A DNA stretch of 64,000 bases from Pyrenochaeta sp. MPI-SDFR-AT-0127 (GCA_020747015.1 JAGTJM010000109.1:1-64000), one strand, 5' to 3'. Positions 23,796 through 36,801 are shown, counted from the first letter of the stretch. Notes: generated from the sequence alone by a model not told the origin. A program made the numbers and translations.

Positions 23796-24632
23796 TCAAA
23801 GTAGTCCCCAAGCCAAAAGACCCGCAAGCAATCCGCTGCCGAGAGTTGGTGTCAAGCCACTTGCGGCGCCCGAGCTTCGAGTTGGGGCTGCAGATCCCGA
23901 AGGTGTTGGTGAGCCAGAGTGTGAGGAATTGGAGTCGGCGTTCTGAATTGCGACGCCACTAACGCCTGTACCGTTCTTGCATTGGTCATCAGAGAGTAGC
24001 TGCGCGGTGGAGTTGAAGCGAATATCAGCGCACTGTTTGAGATTAGCATAAATTCGCAGGCTTTGAGTTACTGATCAAGTAAGATGCAAGGTAGGCACTA
24101 ACGTTGTAGAGTGCGCTTCCAGAGTGTCCAAGTTGGATGACCTGAATGCTTGCCTGGAGTCCTTCAATTCTGCTGTCGTTCAAGCCCGAGTAGCCCGCCG
24201 CCTTGAAGCCTGCCTCCAAGTTCGCTTTACCAGCCTCCTTGAGGCAGAAGACGCCAGCACCCGTCTGGTTGAACAGTTCGACAAGGCTGATGTTGAAGTT
24301 TGTCGCATTGGAGCCGAGAGCGAGATTCACGGAAGTCAGAGCGTGCTCGTGGCTACCATTGATGACAACGGAGCCACCCGAGGGTGGCCAGAGAGTGCGG
24401 TTGGCAATGTCAGTCGTCTCGTTGACGTTGGCGCCTAGATTGAAGGTGAGCTGATGTCTCTCAGGCTAAAAGAAGCAAAGGAAAAGAAAAAGATTGGAGA
24501 CGTACAAGGGTAGATCCATTGACTTGCCGGCGCAACAAAGGAACTACCACGCCAGACGGGCTGGAGGAGACGGAAATGCGCGTCTACGCCCGCCGCCATG
24601 GCCGTGACTGCAAGAATCGTGGACGAGAGCAT
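23796..24632 (-). CDS. BIM1-like (X325) copper-binding protein, GPI-anchored
   Basis: The deduced protein has 231 residues in three exons: 24632-24506, 24434-24103 and 24032-23796, with introns of 71 and 70 nt. The signal peptide (MLSSTILAVTAMAAGVDA) should be cleaved so that His becomes residue 1 of HFRLLQPVWRG. An N-terminal histidine is the hallmark of LPMO-like histidine-brace copper proteins. Further likely ligands are a histidine in NGSHEHAL and the aspartate in NCADIRF. The C-terminus is Ser/Thr/Pro-rich and ends in a hydrophobic tail (GSGLLAGLLAWGLL), as in GPI-anchored wall proteins. In Cryptococcus, BIM1 binds Cu(II) at the cell surface and helps copper acquisition; this family lacks proven polysaccharide oxidation. 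All key elements are present, so it is probably functional. Confidence 0.85.
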
Positions 24633-25489
24633 CTTGATTACCCGTGAGATGTGCAGGAAGAGGAGGCGTAGTTGGCTCTGTCGAAGTCGAAGTCGAGGTC
24701 AAAGTCAGAGGTGAAGGCAAGGTCATTGGCACCTGCCGTGCTCTTTATACCTGCAGGCCTTGTGCCCTTCTTGTCACCGCCAACCAGTTGCTTCCCGCGG
24801 CTCCATGTTGAATTTTCCCGTACTAGGGCACACGCGATGTTTGTTTGCGTGCCACCTTCCACATCCACGGCCCTGGGAAGCGAGAGGCCGCATGTTTCTA
24901 GGCCGCGTCGATCCAATCACTTGGTCATTTGCAGCAGCCCACCAGCGAACATGTTCAACGACGGCCATGGATTGGCGAATGGGAGTCGGGCAGCGGTGGT
25001 TGTGGCGCGAGCTCTAGCTGTTGGCCCTGCATGCGGATCCTGGCGAAATGTGCTCAATGAGCAAGTTTCTGCCTTGGCATCAACCAGAGCGCTGCCTCGC
25101 TTGTCGCCAGAAACAGGCCGGTACCGGGAGAATCAGACGAATGACGGAGTAGAGACAAAAGAAAACATGAGAAAGTGCGGTGCAAAAGACGAATGGGCGT
25201 TTGACTAGCCATGGTGTTGCAGCCGTGGGAGTTGATGTGGAAGTGGACCCTGGCTGGTTGAGCCACAGCAGCACGACTAGGCCTAAACGGGTCAAACCAG
25301 GAATGCTGACAGCGGGGCAGTATGGTGGGAGAATGGCAGAGATCGAGAGATGAAATGGACATGGGAGAGACAGGCTGAAAAAAGGTAGTCATAATGTAAA
25401 ATTTTGGTATCATGAAACCGAAGCATCTACGCCGAGATGTCCTTCCAATGGAACGCCGTATGAAATGCCGCCAAGATGCATATACCTAC
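24633..25489. other. Intergenic, GC-rich, no gene recognised
   Basis: Upstream region of the BIM1-like gene and 3' side of the next minus-strand gene. A 178-codon plus-strand frame at 24672-25208 has no family features and its antisense is equally open, so I treat it as chance. Confidence 0.4.
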
Positions 25490-27281
25490 TCAAAACATGC
25501 TGCTCTTCTTCTTTTTCAACTTCTCCGCGCTAGTCTCGCTCTGCGTCCTCAGTCCCCAGAAGCTCTTCTTCGCCTTAGGCTGGCCCTGTGGCTTTGGTAG
25601 CCCGTTGCTGAAGAAACTGCTATGACTCGCCATCGGCCGGTGTCCACCCCCAGCCTGCAGATATGGGGCCTGCAGGTACGGCGTCTGTATCTGCACTCTC
25701 GGGGGCTGCGTGGGTACAGGTGCTGGCCGCACAGCTTGTGGTTGGGTCGGTCGTTGTGTCGTCCATGGCCCTTGGACAAGCGGTGCCGAATGTCGCTGGG
25801 GTTGCGCTGCGGGGCGGAGGAGGTTGCTCTGATCGCCAAACTGCTTTCTGAGTCGTTCCGTCTCTTTGTCAATTTCTGCTTGTTTTCGTCGCCGTGCCTT
25901 TTCTTCCCTATCCTTCTGTCTTGCTTCTTGTTCGAGGAACTGCAGAGTCTTGCGCTCCTCTTCTGCCTCTTGTTTCCTGCGCGCCTTGCGGTTGGCTTCG
26001 GCCTGTCGCTTCTGTTCGCGTGCCTCGGCTTCAACTTGGGCTTTGAGGCGTGCAGTCTCGGCGTCAATCTCCCATTGAGCTCGTGGATCCAATCTTGGGG
26101 GCTGCTGTGGTCGTTGCTGTGGCGGCCGCTGTACTGGCTGATGCTGTGTAGGTCGCTGCAACTGCGGCTGCGGCTGGTTCGGACGAACGTGGTTGGTCGC
26201 AAGTGGTGGAAGAGATGATCGTTTTGCGGCGTTGCTATTCATGTAGGAAGGCGGTGGAGTTTGAGCATTGGCAGGGGCGCCCCCTGCAGGCTGGAGGGAT
26301 ACCTTCTCAGGCGGGTATTGCGAGGGTCCAGTGTATGCAGGCGGTGGCGGAGGTTGTGGTGTCATGACAGGCGGCGTGACATGAGGACCTTCCAATGGCG
26401 ACGATCCCTTCCTTGCCCGCAGTCCTCCGCTGTTCTTCCTCACAGCCGAACTGATGATGTGGAATTGCTCGTTCGGGTCGCTGAAGAAAAGATCCCGTAT
26501 CACCGCCGCACCCAGCAGCAATGCCACTTCCAAGCCTTTGTAGTCTTCGAGCTCGATGCGATAGAGGTTCGGCTCCATGATGGACATCTCCCTTAGACCG
26601 GAGAACAGGGCAACAGCAATGTCTGGCTCCTTGCTCTTCTTCGCCTTCTTGCCAGTCGGATCCGTCGACTTTCCCGTCATATAGCACGTCATGTCCTTGC
26701 CTAACCTACCCTCCTTTTTCCAGACAAAGTTCACCCGCGGCGTGTTTGCATTCGCGCCAGGGTCGCTCAGGGTGCGGTCGAGGTCAGAGTTGCTCGGCAT
26801 TCTGAAGCTGACTTGGGGCAAGCTGAACTCCCAGCTCATTGTGCTGCTCCATTTGCTCGTCTGCTGCCGCACGATGACCTGCGAGTCCGGGTTGTACAGC
26901 TGGATGGCAAACTCGGTGGGGTAGATTGGCTGCGGCGGGGGCGGCACTCCGCCATTTCTGCGAATCTCCTCCTGCGACAGTGTCGGGTGTGACCACCCAG
27001 GCTTTGCCAGCACCTCGCCGTACAGAATCTCGGGGCTGTGGGAGTCGAACAGGGCTACGGCGTAGGTGTTCTTCGCATCGTTGGTGGCCGGGTCAACGTG
27101 GTGGAGGGCGTACTGGGCATCGGGCTCGGAGCCATTCTGGGTAAAGTAAAAGGCTTCGTGGTGCTTGATCTTGTCCGGCGAGGGCTTGAGGAAAAAAGCT
27201 GCCAACGGTTAGTTGCTGCTTGTTCTGCCTGCGGAGAGGGCGGTCGAGGCCGGGCATACTGGGGAGATTCTCGTCTAGCAT
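25490..27281 (-). CDS. Conserved-looking fungal protein, Pro/Gln-rich with coiled coil
   Basis: I do not recognise this gene. The deduced protein has 576 residues. A 22-nt first exon (27281-27260) joins exon 2 (27198-25490) across a 61-nt intron with a CTAAC branch point and GGCAG acceptor, giving MLDENLPTFFLKPSPDK; the long frame alone has no ATG at its head. Residues 1 to about 260 look folded, with alternating strands. A Pro/Gln-rich linker follows (about 275-385), then a charged helix rich in Ala/Glu/Arg/Lys (about 390-460) that should form a coiled coil, a second low-complexity tail, and a basic end KKKKSSMF. The layout suggests a cytoplasmic scaffold or membrane-associated protein, but no function can be assigned. 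Confidence 0.7.
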
Positions 27282-28540
27282 TGCGTCATGTCGCGATTGT
27301 ATTCGTGCAGGATGCCAGTTGTCGTCGTGCCAAGCGAGGTCGAGCGGTCAAGTGCTTCTTGTCGACCTCTGATCAGCAGGGCAGGTTTTGGTTTTATCGC
27401 AGACCTCATACGCGTTCTGTGAGGCTGTGACGGGTTGTGCCTGCGCTTGTGCCAAAAGCCGCCGCCCAATGACGATCCCCAGCCCGCTTTGCCCCACCCG
27501 AAAGGCCCTATTCTTAGCCACCAACCATGCGCGAACCATTCACTCCCAGCCTCTAGGGTGCTGTTTTGACTCGCCGATGCTTCAATTTCTTTGGTCTCAG
27601 TTGGCACCGAGTAAAATCTGCGTGCACATCTTTTCTAATATGCGCATTTGCCCCAACTTGGCTTGCAGCATATAGATGGCGCTTGCGCAACGCATACCAG
27701 AACATGTTTCACCCACAGCCAGCAGCCCGCAACACAGCCTCTTCACGAAACGGCCGCAGTCCACTTTCGCAGCACTGATAATCAACGCCTTGGACAGCTT
27801 CGTCCATGCGAGGCAGAATCTGTCATGACCTCACTCATCGTCTTCGACTGCGGCTTGACGAAGATTTGGCGATCGATGTCCAGAGTATAGTACCCACACT
27901 CCACACTTCTTGGAACGTACGCGTCCTTCTGCACTCGATATCCTAAGCAGCTCGCAACAGTTGCTGCTTTCGGTCGCCCACCTATCATTGACTTGGTATC
28001 CACCCGCTGAATAATGTGTTCCAAGATCTTTGAGCAGACCGCGAGTGCCCAGGCCATGTTCGAGAGGTAGTACCGAGCCACGACCGCGAGAATCATGGAA
28101 CAAGTACCGTTGACACATCAAGCTTGACTAGGCCAATTCACCACGTCGACTTGACTAGAGCTTAGATGTAGCTGACGTATGCAAATACGCGAAGGATGCA
28201 GGGCTAGAGCATGAAGGTAACGAAATAGGAATATGACTGCTTTGAAATTTGTGGCATGATAATGGACTGGAAGCTGTGCAGTATAGGTTTTAAAGTATGA
28301 GAGAAGAAGAGAGACAAGAGGCGAGAGAAGTTGGCGGGTTTCGACAATCTTCATACAAAACTGCCAACAATTCAACCATGTAGCCTTCGAAGTGATCAAA
28401 GCGCTGACGCTTCGCTGTACGCCCGGATAAGGTTCAACCTCGAACATGACATAATATCATTATTCATTCAGCTATCTGTATGATCATTAGGTTCCTCCAT
28501 ATGTGTTCTCCACTTTCACAACAGTTGAGCGCCCCAACTC
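27282..28540. other. Intergenic, one weak frame only
   Basis: Upstream of the coiled-coil protein gene. One minus-strand frame of 104 codons (ATG at 28096 to stop at 27782) has mixed hydrophobic and charged composition and four cysteines but no family I recognise; it may be a small gene or chance. Nothing else is supported. Confidence 0.3.
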
Positions 28541-28867
28541 CTACCCCTCATCGTCTCCATCCCCACCATCGTTTGGCTCTTCGTCTGAATCAGCAATTTC
28601 AATGGCACCATTCTGGGTGCCAAGTGGTGCCTCGTCGCCTTCCTCTGGCCCAGGCAATGCATATACTGAGCGATTGTTCTCGTGCGTCTCACTGTCATAA
28701 TCATCTTCGTCGACTTCACTTGCAGGGTAACTTTCGTATTCCATGCTCGATTCCATGTCCGACTCTATGCCTGATTCATCGTCTGTCATGCCCTCGTCCT
28801 CTGGCGTCGGATTTTGGCGATGCTCTCCATGAGCAAGGCCACTCTTATCACTGTCACTACTAGACAT
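28541..28867 (-). CDS. Small acidic protein of unknown function
   Basis: An intronless frame of 108 codons starting MSSSDSDK, extremely rich in Asp, Glu and Ser, with repeated ESD/DDE patches (for example DESGIESDMESSMEYES) and an EIADSDEE stretch near the end. It has no signal peptide or globular pattern, so it is probably disordered. Acidic composition in one frame could reflect a real nuclear or chaperone-like protein. Low-complexity codon bias could also keep a noncoding frame open. I cannot name a family. Confidence 0.4.
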   Translation of the reverse strand: MSSSDSDKSGLAHGEHRQNPTPEDEGMTDDESGIESDMESSMEYESYPASEVDEDDYDSETHENNRSVYALPGPEEGDEAPLGTQNGAIEIADSDEEPNDGGDGDDEG

Positions 28868-29911
28868 CAACCCGTCAGGATAGTAGGCCCGTTAAACTTT
28901 AGTGTTTTCAGAGTCCAGGGACTTCCCACTAAGAGGTATCAGTCGCGTTTGGGATAGTAATGCGCCCCGGGAGATTTGTAATTCAATCCTGTGAGGAGTA
29001 GACGCGTGCTTATTCGACAATATCTATCTTCGGGGAAACCTTGCAACGAACGCTTGCAAAGATAAACTAAAAAGAAATGAATGACTTTTCTGACATGCAG
29101 ATTGAACGACTAATTAGCAGAATTAGTATGCAATGTAATGTGTCATAAAGATGTACATAGTCATACCTTCCATAGTCAGATCTTCCACGGTCTTATCCCA
29201 ATACTCTTTGTCTTCCATACACACATCTTCCATGCTCGTGACTTCGACACTAACAGCATTGATGTGAATTCCTTCAAAACACGGAACTTCATCACTGATG
29301 TCATCTCTACGTCAGCGGTGCGACTTGAATTCTCAAGGATTCAGGTGATGAGGATAATGCTATTGCAAATACATATTCGTGGCACTTAATGGTAGGCCAA
29401 TACTCTAAACTATTCAAGACTACATAATCCATTCATCTTCAGGATAATCACGGTCACTTTGCACCGAGGAAGACTTTGTAGCAGATACATGTAGCCAATT
29501 TCGATCAAGACTGTGGCCTGAGTCCGCCTTTTCCAGACACTGCATAGCATTGCATCCGTTCTCAATCTTCGCGGGCAGTATTGAGTCTGAATTGCACCCG
29601 ATAGCTTCCAAGGGTCTTTTTTATCCCACAGGATTGTGGCTGCCCTGCCCCACTTTAATTATCCAACCCAGAATGTGGTCAGTTCTTCATCGGAGAACAA
29701 TATTTGCCCTTCCAAGAGTTCCACGTCGTCGCCATGACTTATACGGGTACTTGTGAATGATATCGGAGAGTGGCCAAATGTCATATGTCATATCGCGTTA
29801 ATGAATTATCATTCTGTAAGGACTATGCAACACCTCAATTGAAATGTTCATCTATTTCACCTATACCGCCACGTAAGGGCAAGCCACATCGCTGTTCATC
29901 AAAACAGTGAC
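28868..29911. other. Intergenic, no gene recognised
   Basis: Region between the acidic frame and the 3' end of the dynamin-like gene. It contains a short patch with CTTCCATA(C/G) repeated three times around 29167-29231. No supported gene. Confidence 0.4.
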
Positions 29912-32246
29912 CTAATCCTGCAGCTCCAAGAGACTTTCTTCCAATGCCTGCCTTAAAGCTTCCAGTTCGTTGCGTCGATCACGTATCTCAGGAGTCTCTC
30001 CACCAACGGCAACGAGCTCACCTTCTGACAACTGGCCGACACTTAGGGGATCAAACACATTCGCCAAGCCGTTGAGAAGATGTCGCTCAATTACCTGGCG
30101 ACAGATGTTGTCAATAAATGTCTTCATGGCGACCTAGACATGTCAGCCAGAGGCTAAGAGTTTTTGTTTTGATTTTGTGTTCACCTTATAATAAGCATCT
30201 AAGGCTGCCAAGGATTCCACGCAAGCTTGCTGAGTCATGTCTACGACGACTTGTGCTTTCAAAGAGGAGGAAAGCTTGCGAAGGTCTGCTTTCGTATTGC
30301 TGACGTGCAGATTTCCAGTCCAATCACTAGAAATTGCACAATCCATCAAGTTCTGTAGGTTCTTTTGGGCAGCGTCCACCCGAGCTTTCTGGATGTTATC
30401 CGTATAGTAGTGATTATAGGTAATCGGCTGCATTTGCTCATCCATTAAAATCTTATTCAACTCTTCTTCCGCACTCTGGAATTTTGTATTGAGAGAGTGC
30501 CGAATGCGAAAATGTATAGCAAGACGGACTTCACTGTCGGGGATAATGTGGTCTAGAACGGTACTGATGAATCGATTGACAACGGAACATGTAGTTCGAA
30601 GATGTTCCTTTGCGATGTCGCCCCATAGGCTGCTCTGTTCGTGAAATAACTCTGCGAGCAGTATATGATTGTAATTGCCAGGAAGTTCGCGACCGCGGGT
30701 ATTGTGATATATCTGAGTTATTATCAGTGTGTATGGCCCATCACTTGCTGACTTGGCTCACCTTTTCGACCCATTTCATCATGTGTTTGTTCGTGACCTG
30801 CAATTGAGCTTTTTCAATTGACTCAGTTGATTCTGCGACCTGATTTGAGTCTGCGCTTTCATCTGAGTCCGAAGCCTCATCTAAACACACAAACGCAATT
30901 GGGTACTGAACTCCTTCCATCGCTCCTTTATCGGCGACCTCTACAGGAACTTTTCTTTTCGCAGCATGAAGCCTCATTTTTCCCGCAAAGCGCTCGTTCC
31001 CCATATGGATCTTCGCCCTCAATCGTTGAACCTCAGATGCCATTCCTGCGCTGAAAAAAGTGGCATCACGACCATCGTAATTCCCGTCAACGGCAGCTTT
31101 CGTAAGATTGTAGAAGTTCATACTGACTTGGGTCAAGAATCTACGAATCTCTGGCACGGATGAGCGCTCGGGGCCAATCTGGTCCAACTGGCGTTCGGTT
31201 TCTGAGAGCAGCATACCCACGTCTTGTCGCACCTTTGGCAGTTCTCGTTCGATGTGGCTATCGAGGAGCCGTTGAAGATATTGACGCAACTTCTCTGTGC
31301 CAACTCGCCGTTTGTCCAGGTTTTGTTCAACCCATGGGCTAGAGTTGAAGAACTCCATCTCTTGCTGCTCCCGTCTTGCCCGGCTAACACCTTCGCTCAG
31401 CTCTAATGGAGTAGGATTTTTGACGATGAAGAATCCTAATTTGAGTTTCACTCGGTCCATATTCTTAGCCAAACTGGCAACCCGTGATTCAGTGCCCTTG
31501 TTGATCAGATCGGGCTTTGTGATGATTCCAACCGTCCGCTCTCCGGCCTTGTCGAATTTTCGTGCTCTCTGGATAATACCCTGGGTGTCAATGTCATTAT
31601 ATGCCGGAACAACAGCCAGGATAATTGTCCGAGTACTCTCGAGGTATCTGTCGACCAAATTCTCAACAATTCGCATGTCTTCCGGATTCTCGGAAACAGA
31701 GATTAGGCCGGGCAGGTCGACCACTGTGAGATGAAGGCCAGTATCACCCACCACTTCAAGGCGGAGAACATCGGAGGCAAACGATGGAGATTCCGTCTTG
31801 GTAGTCGCAGACTGTTCTCCAATACCCATAAGTGTAGCGGCTTTCTCAATGACTCCAGGGAGATCGTCGAAGCTACTTAGTTGCCATTCGCATGATGCCA
31901 TACGGAGCCGATCATCTTCGGTGCGAGAAGCGCTAGGAAGTACTTTGGCAGTGATCCTATTCGTCCCAGGTTGATGCCGAAGGATAATTTCGGTTGCGAA
32001 GCGAGTGCACAAGCCTTCCTGTCTTGGGAATGGTATTCCAGTAATGCCCTCCAACACAGAACTTTTCCCAGCAGACTGATCTCCACATACGACCAACTGA
32101 GGTAGAGCAATATGATCACCCACTCCCTTTGCTCTGACTCGGTCGATTTGATTTAATCTTCGCGATGATTTGGTTGTTTGAAGACCGACCGAGAAACTCG
32201 CTTCTGGGCTGTCCGATGGCACTACTCGCTCTTCCTTTGACAACAT
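29912..32246 (-). CDS. Dynamin-like GTPase (fungal Mx/Vps1-type)
   Basis: The deduced protein has 744 residues in three exons: 32246-30762, 30712-30185 and 30133-29912, with introns of 49 and 50 nt, all in phase 0. The GTPase domain has the P-loop GDQSAGKSS (55-63), DLPGL near 177 and TKPD further on. Exon 2 carries the stalk, including the RGRELPGNYNHILLAELF junction that is standard in this family. The C-terminal part is helical and fits a GTPase effector domain. There is no PH or proline-rich domain, so it is not a classical dynamin. Such proteins oligomerise on membranes and drive fission or remodelling. Filamentous fungi carry many Mx-like paralogues of unknown role. All GTP-binding motifs are intact. 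Confidence 0.92.
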
Positions 32247-33350
32247 ACTGCGAAAATTTATGGATGCTCGAACTTGTGTAAAGTAAAATGCATCAGCTCA
32301 TTCACTCTAAGATTTTATGTATGAGAATGTCCTGCAGCTGTGACTCAAGCTCTTGACGCTTTCAGCTGTCAGCCCAAATCATGGATTGGTTCAATTTCTT
32401 GTGGCATTTTATTATGACCTGAAAGCAGTTTGCAGTCCTCGATACTATGCATTGTGGACATTACTCTATTCCGCTTCCGGTACGCCTTATTGTGTTTTGT
32501 GTGGCTTGGGAGATCGGTCTTTTCATATATTTCCGAAACTGTGATGTTGCATCAGGTTACACAGTCTGTCTACCGTAGGAAAGGTTCGTGTGCGCTCACC
32601 GGCTGTCCTAAAGCGTAACGCAGTTGTTGTTGCGCTAAGCTACTTTGGTACGGCTAACTACGGCTGTTGTACATTCCTCACAAGATATAACACGACACGC
32701 AAGCATTCACCGGTTTTTTACTTATCGGATTCATCAGAACTATACTTTAGCACGAGCTGTAGCTATACAAGCACATGATTTCACGTGCCTGCTTGCTCAC
32801 ATCCACATCTGAGAAATATCATGCTCCGAATGCCAGTTCTCATTAAGCCTTAGAAGGTAAATCGCACCTTGTATTAAACCAGCAACGAGAACGAACCGAC
32901 AAACAGTAAAACGAATTCAGATTTTACGAAAACCTTACATCGCTCTCATAGGCAGTGCCGATCCGCTTGTACAAAAGTAAACTCGCAATGCGGACTAACC
33001 ATCGATGAAAGGAGAACGCATATCGCGGGTGAATTGGAGTTCCTCCACTGTCCAGGTACCAAAAAGACTCTGATTCGAGGAATGGCACCTCATCCAGATG
33101 ACAAGCACTCGGTGAATAGTTAGCATATTGACGTAAAGTTGTCGGCCACTCAGGTGTGCTGAGGGTGAGTGCGTGTGTCAGCAAGAACGCGAACGTGCGG
33201 GAAGTATTATTGCAAACAGACTCATATGAGATGACGTTCACAACATTCAAGTAGTGCTTTGATTTTCATTTGGGTATAATACATATATGTCATGCATACT
33301 ATAAACGCCTCCCTCCATTTTCGCCCAATCTTTTTATTTCAATGAAGACC
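32247..33350. other. Intergenic, no gene recognised
   Basis: Upstream region of the dynamin-like gene and 3' region of the DUG2 gene. Only unsupported frames under about 110 codons are present. Confidence 0.4.
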
Positions 33351-36300
33351 CTACTTTCGGGGCAACTCACGAAACACCTGTTTGAAGATCTTCTTACTGT
33401 TGTACAAATTTACCAATCTGAGACGCTCATTGTCCAAGTGCGCGCTGTCACTGGCTTGTCCACATGGTAGATGGGCGGCCGGGGCATTGAATTCCTTTTC
33501 GAGGAAACGAATGCTAGGAATTGAACCTCCTTCGCGAATGTACAGCGGCTTGGCAAAAGTGTTGAATTGAGCTGAGGCAGAAATAGGCGTAGAGGCATCA
33601 GAGGTAGAGGGACGGGAATCGGAGGAGTTGGCAAGGGTGTTGGATGTTGCTGGCGCAGGCTTGGATTTTGTGGTCAAGGTAGATGAATCGCCGGCAGCGC
33701 GAGACAATGGTGCGAAGTAGTCGGGGCTTCTGATGGAAGGTGCGCTTTCTCTTCGTTCTTGGCCAAGTGTCAGGCCCCATACGGACATTATGGCGCGCTC
33801 AAGCGTTTGGAAGATCTCGTTGTTGAAGTCACCTAGCCAAGGCTCGGCTTGGTGATCGATGGCCACCGTCAATTTGTTCTTAGAGTCAAGCTCGTCAAAT
33901 TCCGATTGCAGGAATGAGATCAGGCTCTGAGCGACTTCTGAAGCCTCTTGGTTGGGTACCAGTCGTATTGACAGTGCAGCCTTAGCTAGGCGAGGTATAA
34001 TAGTTGAGTTCTCGGGGCCTGAAGTCTGGAACCGATGTATAGTGAGTGAAGCCTCCCGCCATCGGCGCATGAGCGACTGTGCAAGCTCTTCTGGGTCTCC
34101 TAGATCTGGATTGCCCCGTAGTAGCGTCTTTGTGATCTCAGTATAGAGATCTTTCTCATCTTCCGTCAAGGGTAGAATAGGGTCGTAAAACCCGGGGATT
34201 TTGACCTTTCCATGCCGACCGGTGAGTTTGGAAAGCAGCATGACGAGATCCTTTAGTGGTTCGTCAAGTAGCGCGCTTCCATCGACACCACTGTGTAGAT
34301 CAGGATGCTTGCTGTCGACCTGGACAGTGGCGTGAATCACTCCTCGCAAACCGTAGGTGAGACAAGGTACGTGATCATCGAGCCAATAACTGTTGGCCAA
34401 GAGGATCCAGTCGACATCACCAATGAGATCCTTCTTCGCTTGGACAGCCTTCTCAAATCCACGAGAGCCGCTCTCTTCCTCTCCCTCGATCAGGAAAATG
34501 ATATCAGAATCTAGACTTTGCTCATTCGCCAACTCATGTGCAGCATAGATGGCGGCCATGATGGGGCCCTTGTTGTCAGACACGCCACGACCATACAGAT
34601 ATCCGCCCTCACCAGTTAGGGTAAACGGATCGTGTTTCCACTTGCGATGTTCATTCTCTGCAGGGATAACATCGTAGTGGCCATAAAAAAGTATCTTCTT
34701 CCGTGAGCCTGCAGTTGCAGGGTTACCCCGGAACTTGGCGAAGACGATGGGGTTGTGTGGTTCACTAGTATTCAACATTTCGGTTACGGCGCCAAAGTTC
34801 TGAAAAACTGAGCGAAGGAATGATGCGCCTCTTCGACAGTCGGCGCGATACTTGGGCAGCGACGAGACGGTGCGGAAAGAGACGAATTGAGTTAGCGACT
34901 CTACCATGAGATCTACGGATATTGTCAGCAGAGCGAATGGAGAGTGTCAACGTGTACCAACCATTGCTGCTTTTTCGAGTAACGGCGTTTGGTCCGGCAC
35001 AGTCCTGGACCTCCCAAATAACGATGGTGTTGTCATTGCCGCCAGTCACCAAGGTCGGCTTATCGTTATACATGGTGAATGCTGAGGCAAGGATCAAGCC
35101 ATCATGTGCTTTGAAGCTTGAAATCGTCTCGTAATGCTCGTTGAATTTCTGGGCCGAATTAGTGAGTAGTTTTGAGTGTCGAGAATTAGACTGACCTGCA
35201 CCACTCCAGACTTGCCACCGGCGTAAAGCACCCCAGCACCGAGTGTCAAAGTGTGAACGTCACCAATTGTCGCCTTCAAGCTCCTGACCAATTGTCGGGT
35301 TTCTAGATCCCAGACATTCACTTCGCCGTCAAAGCGGCCACTATAGAGGAATGAGCCTTCGCGGGCAAGCGAAAGTATGGACTCGCCCTCCTCTCTACCA
35401 TCCTCCAATGTGTGTAAGCTCGTGATCTCGCCGCCCTTTGCTGAATCTATGCGCCACAGCAGGATTCGCCCGTCTCCTCCGCCAGAGACTAGGACTTCTT
35501 CCGATGGGGCTTCTGGCAGTATTTCCCTGCCCAGTAGCATACAGTGAACATATCCATAATGGGCGAACTGGCGAATATCTTGACCGTCGATCTGTAGCTC
35601 CTGGCCTCCTGCCGCATCACGGGGCCTATCCGCGCCGCTTGGCTTTGGAGTTTGCGCGCCGCCAGGGCCGAGGGAGTCGAAGAATTTATTCTTGCGTTCT
35701 GAGGGGTGTGAAGCGAGCGAGGGTCGAGGACGAGCGTCTTTCTGCTTCAGATCATACCACTGTCTCGGTTAGTATTGATCATCCATCAAGGCTTCTATCG
35801 TACTTGTATGCTGGTGTTCTGAGCCCCTAGATAAACGGTTCGATGATGAGACGAATATGCAACGCAGAAGATGTCACCAATATCATAGGGCGACCAGAGG
35901 GCGTAGAGATGTCGGAATGTCGACGTGCACCAGACCTGAGAGCTTAGCATATGCCGTCCTAGTAACGGTGGGTGCCATTTACATTGACTATTGGGTCTGT
36001 TGCGCTTGAGAAGAGGAGCTTCTTGTCCTGGGACAAACACAAGCCAAGTACACTGCCCTTGTGTGCGTGTATGACCCGTCGACGTTCGTAGGTGTCGAGG
36101 CTGTAGACCTGCCCCAGTCAGCTGTTGAAGCTTTCCACTGTGGCTTCCCCCCGACCTACCAGAATTTCTCCTCCCTGGGTGCCAGCAAAAATGTACTGCG
36201 AAGAGACAGCAAGGGCAAGTATGGACTTGTCGTGCTTCATGCGATGGGACAGGGCAGGGATTCGATTTGGTTTTGGCGGTGCCTGGGCGCCATTGGAGTC

Positions 36301-36801
36301 CATTATGGTATCATGCTGAAGAGGGGGTGCTATTGGCATCGTCAGCCAGGCTTCAAGGCACGTCTGAGGTGCTGTTCCTGCATGTCGTGTGCTGTGGGTG
36401 TAAATGCAGCGCCAAATTGGCGCGCGAAGCGATGACGGAAGCTCAAGGGTTCTCCACGCCGGCGCGGGGCTTCGGCCGTGGTCCACCAATGCACCAGAAG
36501 GAGCGCGCCTCCACATACCTTTCAACCCCAGGACCTTCTTGACCTCCTGCGAGGTCATGGAGCGCGAATATTGACACATGTCCCTTCCCGCCGTGCTGCA
36601 CCCTGAAATGAGATGAAAAGAAAAGAAGGTGGAGGCGGCGATATGGGCAGCATGCGACAGTGAGTCCTCAGTCACCCAATCTGAGCGATCATCAATGCAG
36701 CACTCAGAGACGTTGTCCGCCTGGAGAAGAGTGGTGTCGGAGGAAGTCTCACGCTCACTCGATGAGTCTTCAGGAGAGGTTGAGCTATGATGCTCGCACA
36801 T
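33351..36801 (-). CDS. DUG2: Dug2: WD40 plus M20 peptidase of glutathione degradation
   Basis: Six exons: 36801-36160, 36108-35983, 35935-35804, 35759-35196, 35148-34962 and 34912-33351. Introns are 44-51 nt, and the total is an exact frame of up to 1070 residues. The first half has WD40-type repeats (for example ILVYSLDTYERR, VNVWDLETRQLV, NTIVIWEV). The second half is an M20 metallopeptidase with GHYDVIPAE (zinc His), GVSDNKGP (bridging Asp) and EGEEESGS (catalytic/zinc Glu). WD40 fused to M20 is the known layout of Dug2, which with Dug3 and Dug1 degrades glutathione in the cytosol. The first exon is open far upstream; homologues would start nearer the SHRMKHDKS segment, so the N-terminal 150-190 residues may be untranslated. 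Start codon uncertain; identity firm. Confidence 0.9.

Noticed and set aside
24672..25208. A 178-codon plus-strand frame upstream of the BIM1-like gene
   Set aside because: It is Ser/Arg-rich by composition, overlaps equally open frames on the other strand and has no domain or signal; it lies in a GC-rich promoter region.
25549..26218. Long frames of about 200 codons on both strands overlapping the Pro/Gln-rich protein gene
   Set aside because: They are shadows of the repetitive CAG/CGA-rich coding sequence in other frames.
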